Below, in pieces: positions 13,852 through 18,371 of a DNA stretch of 18,371 nt. Numbering within the stretch: position 1 is the stretch's first letter; each line of letters starts with the position of its first letter. The translations under genes and the position numbers were made by a program. The notes beneath the pieces are model-generated. The model had not been told where the DNA came from, made no database searches, and was given only the letters and a program-made list of their open reading frames with translations. This DNA is from 2-12-FULL-43-11 sp035655355 (GTDB taxonomy: Bacteria > Patescibacteriota > Minisyncoccia > UBA6257 > Colwellbacteraceae), in assembly GCA_035655355.1 (NCBI GenBank), contig DASRUQ010000009.1, forward strand, positions 1-18,371, in the 5' to 3' direction.

Positions 13852-14886
13852 ATGTCAAAAGGAACCAATAACAAAGACAAAGAGATAGCTAAAAATCCAC
13901 TCCATCCAGGGGAGGTGGACGAAACCGTTGATACTATTCTCCGCCCCAGTAAATGGGACGAATATATTGGTCAGGATAAAATAAAGAAAAGTCTCAAAAT
14001 TATTATTGATGCCGCTAAATCTCGCGGCGAAGTGTCAGACCATCTTCTTTTCTACGGCCAGGCGGGTTTAGGTAAAACCACCTTGGCTAAACTAGTCTCC
14101 AGAGAGATGAATTCCGTCATGAAAATTACCTCCGGCCCAGCGATAGAGAAAATGGGAGACCTGGCCTCTATCTTAAGCAACCTGGAATCCGGCGACGTCC
14201 TCTTTATAGATGAAGCTCACCGCTTAAACAGAATGGTGGAGGAGGTTCTCTATCCCGCTATGGAGTCGCGCAAGCTGCACATCATTATAGGCAAAGGGGC
14301 GGGGGCCAGAACTATTTCTCTGGATATTCCTCCCTTCACTCTTGTGGCGGCCACAACCAGAATGGATTTGCTCTCGGAACCCTTAAGGTCACGCTTCGGC
14401 GCCACCTTCAGGCTGGATTATTACGAAGAAAAAGATATAGAAGCTATTATTAAAAGATCGGCTTCTATTCTGGGATTAAAAATAACAGACGGCGCTATAA
14501 ACATTTTAGCCAAAGCCTCGCGTTTCACTCCCAGGGTCGCGAACCGCCTGTTGAAACGGGCCCGAGACTTTATGGAAGTTCATAGTAAACCCAGCGTAGA
14601 CGAAGAAGTAGCTCAAAAAACGCTGGATATTTTACAAGTAGATGGATTAGGACTGGAAGCCCACGACAGGCTTTTACTCTTGGCCATCATAGAGAAATTT
14701 AATGGCGGGCCTGTCGGTGTCGGTACTATTGCGGCCTCCATTAATGAGGATAGAGCCATAGTAGAGAATGTTTACGAACCGTATTTGCTAAAACTAGGCC
14801 TTATTAGGAGAACCGCGGCCGGTCGTACTGTCGAACCCCTAGCTTATTCTCACTTAGGTAAAAAGCATCCCGACAGACTTCTATGA
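13852..14886 (+). CDS. ruvB: Holliday junction branch migration helicase RuvB
   Basis: The 344-residue AAA+ motor drives branch migration with RuvA. The opening includes L-R-P-S-K-W-D-E-Y-I-G-Q. Walker A is G-Q-A-G-L-G-K-T-T (69-77). Walker B is L-F-I-D-E-A-H-R-L (D120-E121). Sensor 1 is A-A-T-T-R-M-D, and the arginine finger region is P-L-R-S-R-F-G-A. The C-terminal winged helix shows G-P-V-G-V-G-T-I-A and P-Y-L-L-K-L-G-L-I-R-R-T-A-A-G-R. The first gene of a tight operon, its stop overlaps the next start (ATGA). No clear Shine-Dalgarno or own promoter is seen. ruvC is 2.4 kb away on the other strand and ruvA is not in the window. Confidence 0.96.
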   Translation: MSKGTNNKDKEIAKNPLHPGEVDETVDTILRPSKWDEYIGQDKIKKSLKIIIDAAKSRGEVSDHLLFYGQAGLGKTTLAKLVSREMNSVMKITSGPAIEKMGDLASILSNLESGDVLFIDEAHRLNRMVEEVLYPAMESRKLHIIIGKGAGARTISLDIPPFTLVAATTRMDLLSEPLRSRFGATFRLDYYEEKDIEAIIKRSASILGLKITDGAINILAKASRFTPRVANRLLKRARDFMEVHSKPSVDEEVAQKTLDILQVDGLGLEAHDRLLLLAIIEKFNGGPVGVGTIAASINEDRAIVENVYEPYLLKLGLIRRTAAGRTVEPLAYSHLGKKHPDRLL

Positions 14887-15383
14887 TTTATATAAAAGAG
14901 CTTTTACCTAATCCGGCTGGTAAAGACGCGGCCGGTGAATGGATAAAACTTTTTAACGATAGTTCTTCTCCGGTTACTTTGAATGGCTGGTCTCTTAGAG
15001 ATGTGGGCGGGAAAGTTTTTAAATTAGATGGACAAACTATTTCGGCCTCCGGGGATTTAAAGCTGGCCTACAACGAAACAAGAATAACTTTAAATAATGA
15101 TGCCGATTCCGTTTACCTTTCCGACGCCTCAGGCAAAGAAGTTGATAAATTAAGCTACAATGGAATTACCGAGGGGCAAACTGTAACAGCTGCCCAGTTT
15201 AAAACTAATCAAACTGCGCGCGTCGAGGCATCTATAATCTCTCCCAGTACTCAAGGCGCTTCGGCCACAGGGTTCAATTTTAAAGAAACTTACGATTTTT
15301 GGCCCCTTGTCCTAGGACTTTTTCTGGCCGTTCTCTCCGGTCTGGTAAGCGTCTATATATTTAAATTCTTGAATAAACGATGA
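14883..15383 (+). CDS. Lamin-tail-domain (LTD) protein with C-terminal membrane anchor
   Basis: This is a 166-residue protein. Residues 1-100 match the LTD immunoglobulin-like fold: I-K-E-L-L-P-N-P-A-G-K-D, then G-E-W-I-K-L-F-N-D, L-N-G-W-S-L-R-D and N-D-A-D-S-V-Y-L. A Ser/Thr-rich linker leads to one hydrophobic helix at about 140-160, ending in F-K-F-L-N-K-R. No signal peptide precedes the domain, and the upstream frame meets a stop within eight codons without another start, so the ATG is firm. Bacterial LTD proteins are usually secreted or surface-linked; here the topology is puzzling. ATGA overlaps join it to ruvB before it and tsaE after it. The specific role is unknown. Confidence 0.8.
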   Translation: MIYIKELLPNPAGKDAAGEWIKLFNDSSSPVTLNGWSLRDVGGKVFKLDGQTISASGDLKLAYNETRITLNNDADSVYLSDASGKEVDKLSYNGITEGQTVTAAQFKTNQTARVEASIISPSTQGASATGFNFKETYDFWPLVLGLFLAVLSGLVSVYIFKFLNKR

Positions 15384-15808
15384 AAGTAAAATCTTTAAGC
15401 TCCAAAGAAACCTCCCATCTCGCCGCAGTCTTAGGGAGTGAGATTACAAAAACTAAATCTCTGGTTGTTTTAGGACTGGTCGGCGATCTGGGCGCCGGTA
15501 AAACTACTTTCACTAAGAGTTTAGTTAAGGCTTTAGGCAGTAAGAAAAAAGTCACGAGCCCAACCTTTCTAATTATGAGGAAGTTCGTTTTAAAAAATAA
15601 GAGGAACGTGTACCATATTGACGCCTACCGGGTAACGGCTCATGACCTCGCGCATTTGGGAGTTAAAGAGATTCTTAAGTCCCCCAATATAGTAGTGGTG
15701 GAGTGGGCCGATAAGGTTAAGCATCTGCTTCCTAAAGGAACTATTTGGATAAATCTCAGGCATGGCAAGAAAGAGAATGAAAGATACCTTACTTTTAATA
15801 GACGCTAA
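15380..15808 (+). CDS. tsaE: tRNA t6A biosynthesis ATPase TsaE
   Basis: This 142-residue P-loop ATPase works with TsaB and TsaD to make N6-threonylcarbamoyl-adenosine at position 37 of ANN-decoding tRNAs. Walker A is G-D-L-G-A-G-K-T-T (35-43). The family signatures S-P-T-F (60-63), H-I-D-A-Y-R (79-84) and V-V-E-W-A-D-K (about 106-112) are all present. Length is normal. TsaB and TsaD are not in the window. The start overlaps the stop of the LTD gene by 4 bases, and its 3' end overlaps the exonuclease gene. Confidence 0.94.
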   Translation: MKVKSLSSKETSHLAAVLGSEITKTKSLVVLGLVGDLGAGKTTFTKSLVKALGSKKKVTSPTFLIMRKFVLKNKRNVYHIDAYRVTAHDLAHLGVKEILKSPNIVVVEWADKVKHLLPKGTIWINLRHGKKENERYLTFNRR

Positions 15809-16673
15809 CTCCCTTATTCATCGGGCCTATCATGCCTTGCCTCCCTTTACTTCCCCGACTGGAAAGCCTACCGGCGCTCTTTATGGGGTTTCCAGCATCC
15901 TCATTAAAGTCTTGAGAGAAGGAATAATCGGCAATGGCGCTCCCCGTTACATTGCCGCCGCTTTTGATACCCCCCAAGCCACCTTTAGAAAACAAGATTA
16001 CAAAGAATATAAAGGCACTAGAGCTGCCGCCGATCCAGAGCTTATCTCTCAGCTGATAGAAGCCAAAAACCTATTGACCCTTTTTGGCATCAAATCTTTC
16101 GAAGCCCCAGGCTGGGAAGCGGATGATATCGTAGCTACTTTTTCTAAAAAATTTATAACAGAAGAATCTTTAGAAAAAATCTGTATCCTCTCTGGGGATT
16201 TAGATCTGCTTCAGGCGGTCAGAAACGATAAGGTGGTGGTAATGTCTCCCCAAAAGGGAATTAGCAATACTTTCATCTACGACGAAGCAGCGGTCCGGGC
16301 CAGATTTGGCCTTCCCTCGTCTCTCTTGGCCGACTACAAGGGATTGGTCGGGGATAAATCCGACAACATCCCAGGCGTTCCGGGTATAGGACCCAAGACC
16401 GCCGTCACTCTGCTTAATAAGTTCGGCTCATTGGAAAATATTTATAAGGAGATAGACGAAGTGGGCCTCCCCGAGCTCAAAGTTCAGAGCAAGCTGACGC
16501 TGGGGCGTGACAAGGGTATTTTGTCTAAAAAACTGGCCACTTTATGTTTTGATTTGCCGATTGAGGCCTCTCTTCTTGATTTGGATCGCGGCGAACTGAA
16601 TCTGGAGAAAATCTCAGAAGAGTTTAAAGGACTAGGCTTTAATAGTTTAATTGAACGCGTAAGCGGGTTATAA
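15777..16673 (+). CDS. Stand-alone 5'-3' exonuclease (Pol I N-domain / flap endonuclease type)
   Basis: This 298-residue protein corresponds to the 5' nuclease domain of DNA polymerase I. It opens L-L-L-I-D-A-N-S-L-I-H-R-A-Y-H-A-L-P. The metal-binding acidic residues appear in A-F-D, G-W-E-A-D-D-I-V-A and L-S-G-D-L-D-L-L. The helix-hairpin-helix region is G-D-K-S-D-N-I-P-G-V-P-G-I-G-P-K-T-A. The stop comes directly after this domain and the next gene is a histidine kinase, so no polymerase or proofreading domain is attached. Its task would be flap and RNA-primer removal. I prefer the ATG at 15777 to one at 15762, which adds only five residues; either overlaps tsaE. Confidence 0.92.
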   Translation: MKDTLLLIDANSLIHRAYHALPPFTSPTGKPTGALYGVSSILIKVLREGIIGNGAPRYIAAAFDTPQATFRKQDYKEYKGTRAAADPELISQLIEAKNLLTLFGIKSFEAPGWEADDIVATFSKKFITEESLEKICILSGDLDLLQAVRNDKVVVMSPQKGISNTFIYDEAAVRARFGLPSSLLADYKGLVGDKSDNIPGVPGIGPKTAVTLLNKFGSLENIYKEIDEVGLPELKVQSKLTLGRDKGILSKKLATLCFDLPIEASLLDLDRGELNLEKISEEFKGLGFNSLIERVSGL

Positions 16674-16682
16674 TTAAACCCA

Positions 16683-18026
16683 ATGTTTCAAAAACTCAAA
16701 GAAACCGTAAATTTCTCGGTAGCCGACTTAAAACTTCCCGAAATGAGGTCTTTATGGATTTTCTTGACCCTCGTTAGCCTGCTTTTCGCTTCAGATTATT
16801 TTTTCACCTCACTCAACTGGGCGGTTAAGGGTTCTATTATTTTAGTCATCGTTCTGCTTATCTTCTGGAACAATTTACGGACCGCCAAGTCTAATAAAGA
16901 GATGAAGTCCAGCGCCCTAAGGCTTAACGACATAGTCTCCGGCTTATCCGATGCGATTATTTCTTACGATAATAATTTTAAGATAACAGTAATAAACGCG
17001 GCCGCCGAAAAACTATTAGGCCTTAAAAAGGAAGATATTACTGGGCAATATTTCGGACCCGAAAGAGCTAAAGAAGGAAGATTCAGGATATTGGCTCAGA
17101 TCCTCTTTCCGTCGCTCGCTCCCCTGGTTATTAAAAGAAGTGAAGGAGACGGTTATCCCCAAATTTTTGACGTTACCTTTGATAATCCGGAAATGAATTT
17201 AACCGTCACTACGGTTAAAATGGTTATGGCTAACGGCGAGACAAGCGGTTTCGTGAAAATTATCCACGACAGAACTAGAGAGGTTGAGCTTTATAAATCA
17301 AAGTCTGAGTTTATTACTGTGGCAGCTCATCAGTTAAGAACTCCGCTGACAGGTATTAATTGGACCTTTGAAGCTTTGAATAAAATAACCTCCCTCCCCC
17401 CCGGTGATAAAGAATTGATACAAAATGGGGCCCTGGCGGCGGGGAAGACGCTTAAGATTGTTAATGACCTCCTTGATGTCTCCATGATTGAGGAAGGACG
17501 CTTTGGCTATAATATGGAAAATATAGATTTAGTCTCTTTCTTATCCGATATTTTGATTAATGCCAATTTAATGGCTAAAGAGTATGGGGTGAATTTGTAT
17601 TTCGATAAAGGGACAGATCCTTCAATGGTAGTTAAAATAGACCCCATTAAGTTTGGCATGGCTTTATCCAATATTGTTGATAACGCCATTAAATATAATA
17701 TTAAAAACGGCAGCGTAACGGTGAAACTAGAGAAGCTGCCAGATAAGCCCTACGCTCAGATTAGCGTTGTTGATACCGGCATAGGCATCCCCGCCAGCGA
17801 CGTCAGAAAACTCTTTAAAAAGTTCTTTAGGGCCGAGAATGCCATAAGAGTTAGGGCCGAAGGAACCGGCTTGGGGCTTTACATCACCAAGAATATTATT
17901 AATAGGCACGGCGGCAATATTTGGCTGGAATCCGAAGTAGGCCGGGGAACTAAGGCTTATATTACCCTGCCAACCGATCCAACCCTTATTCCTCCCAAAG
18001 AGGTATTCTATGGCGAGTCTCAATAA
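16683..18026 (+). CDS. Membrane sensor histidine kinase with PAS domain
   Basis: A 447-residue kinase. Two membrane helices lie at about residues 23-40 and 47-62 with almost no external loop, so sensing is probably in the membrane or cytoplasm. A PAS domain follows at about 75-195 (A-I-I-S-Y-D-N-N-F-K-I and N-A-A-A-E-K-L-L-G). The HisKA helix carries the phosphorylated H216 in A-A-H-Q-L-R-T-P-L-T. The ATP-binding domain shows the N box D-N-A-I-K-Y-N, the G1 box D-T-G-I-G-I-P, and the G2 box G-T-G-L-G-L-Y-I. No response regulator gene adjoins it, so it is an orphan in this window, placed between two DNA repair genes. Confidence 0.93.
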   Translation: MFQKLKETVNFSVADLKLPEMRSLWIFLTLVSLLFASDYFFTSLNWAVKGSIILVIVLLIFWNNLRTAKSNKEMKSSALRLNDIVSGLSDAIISYDNNFKITVINAAAEKLLGLKKEDITGQYFGPERAKEGRFRILAQILFPSLAPLVIKRSEGDGYPQIFDVTFDNPEMNLTVTTVKMVMANGETSGFVKIIHDRTREVELYKSKSEFITVAAHQLRTPLTGINWTFEALNKITSLPPGDKELIQNGALAAGKTLKIVNDLLDVSMIEEGRFGYNMENIDLVSFLSDILINANLMAKEYGVNLYFDKGTDPSMVVKIDPIKFGMALSNIVDNAIKYNIKNGSVTVKLEKLPDKPYAQISVVDTGIGIPASDVRKLFKKFFRAENAIRVRAEGTGLGLYITKNIINRHGGNIWLESEVGRGTKAYITLPTDPTLIPPKEVFYGESQ

Positions 18027-18371
18027 TGCCCGAACTGCCGGAAGTACAAACCATCGCTAACGATCTCAAACTTAGAATAGTAGGCCAAAGAATTAAATCT
18101 GTTTTAGTTCTTTGGCCCGGCCATCTTAAAAGCCACTCGTCAGCCAAGTTTAAAAAGGAAATAGCTGGAGCGAGAATCTTGGATATCAAGAGACGCGCCA
18201 AGAACATTCTAATTTATCTAGATAAAGACAGAATCCTTTTAATTCATCCCAAAATGACCGGCAACCTGCTCCTTGGGGAACTTAAAAAATTTAAAGAGAA
18301 TAAGCATATCCACTTGATTTTCAGGCTCAGCGGCCCCAAGACTTTGGCTTTCTCCGATATCAGGAAGTTTG
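18026..18371 (+). CDS. mutM: Formamidopyrimidine-DNA glycosylase, N-terminal part (runs off window)
   Basis: The visible 115 residues open with M-P-E-L-P-E-V-Q-T-I. After Met removal, Pro2 is the catalytic nucleophile and Glu3 the general acid. The R-R-A-K-N-I-L-I segment supplies the conserved lysine near residue 57. The H-P-K-M-T-G-N-L-L stretch corresponds to the H-L-G-M-S-G loop whose Met fills the DNA void, here with P-K instead of L-G. The enzyme removes 8-oxoguanine and nicks the abasic site. The start overlaps the kinase stop by one base (TAATG). The C-terminal zinc finger is beyond the window end. Confidence 0.95.
   Translation, partial: MPELPEVQTIANDLKLRIVGQRIKSVLVLWPGHLKSHSSAKFKKEIAGARILDIKRRAKNILIYLDKDRILLIHPKMTGNLLLGELKKFKENKHIHLIFRLSGPKTLAFSDIRKF

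Overview
The window looks like part of the chromosome of a Patescibacteria / Candidate Phyla Radiation bacterium, most like Parcubacteria. This is inferred from gene content and style, not from a database match. The signs are a PrgI / VirB4-like ATPase / two-helix pilin module, a short YidC without a large periplasmic domain, a stand-alone Pol I-type 5'-3' exonuclease, very tight gene packing, few Shine-Dalgarno sequences, and GC-rich palindromic repeats in otherwise AT-leaning DNA. The code is standard bacterial and no tRNA, rRNA, CRISPR array or transposase was seen.

Layout. 1-3626 (+): the end of an unidentified Pro/Ala-rich protein, then PrgI, a VirB4-family ATPase and a small TrbC/VirB2-like pilin, i.e. 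part of a type IV secretion or DNA-transfer-like apparatus. 3641-5217 (-): khpB/jag, yidC, rnpA and rpmH, the conserved block beside bacterial origins. 5217-6841: divergent rpmH/dnaA promoters, dnaA, then an AT-rich dnaA-dnaN intergenic region with DnaA-box-like sites, the probable oriC. 6842-7948 (+): dnaN. 7963-10383 (-): a class A penicillin-binding protein, convergent with dnaN. 10384-10602: no protein gene; it holds a strongly self-complementary region (candidate structured RNA) and a bidirectional terminator. 10603-11932 (-): a tiny very acidic protein with a strong promoter, a GC-rich palindrome, ruvC, and a shortened YebC-family protein. 11989-13659 (+): a PilB/GspE-type ATPase. 13660-13851: a second self-complementary, gene-free segment with a good minus-strand promoter and a terminator-like T run. 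13852-18371 (+): a tightly overlapped operon of ruvB, a lamin-tail-domain membrane protein, tsaE, the 5'-3' exonuclease, a sensor histidine kinase and the start of mutM.

The genes cover replication initiation and the clamp (dnaA, dnaN), recombination and repair (ruvC, ruvB, exonuclease, mutM), membrane protein insertion and RNA processing (yidC, rnpA, khpB), tRNA t6A modification (tsaE), cell-wall synthesis (PBP), and two surface or export machines (VirB4 module, pilus ATPase). The most notable non-gene observations are two possible structured RNAs at 10402-10580 and 13658-13815, and divergent rpmH and dnaA promoters whose spacing predicts leaderless mRNAs with DnaA boxes inside or beside the promoters.
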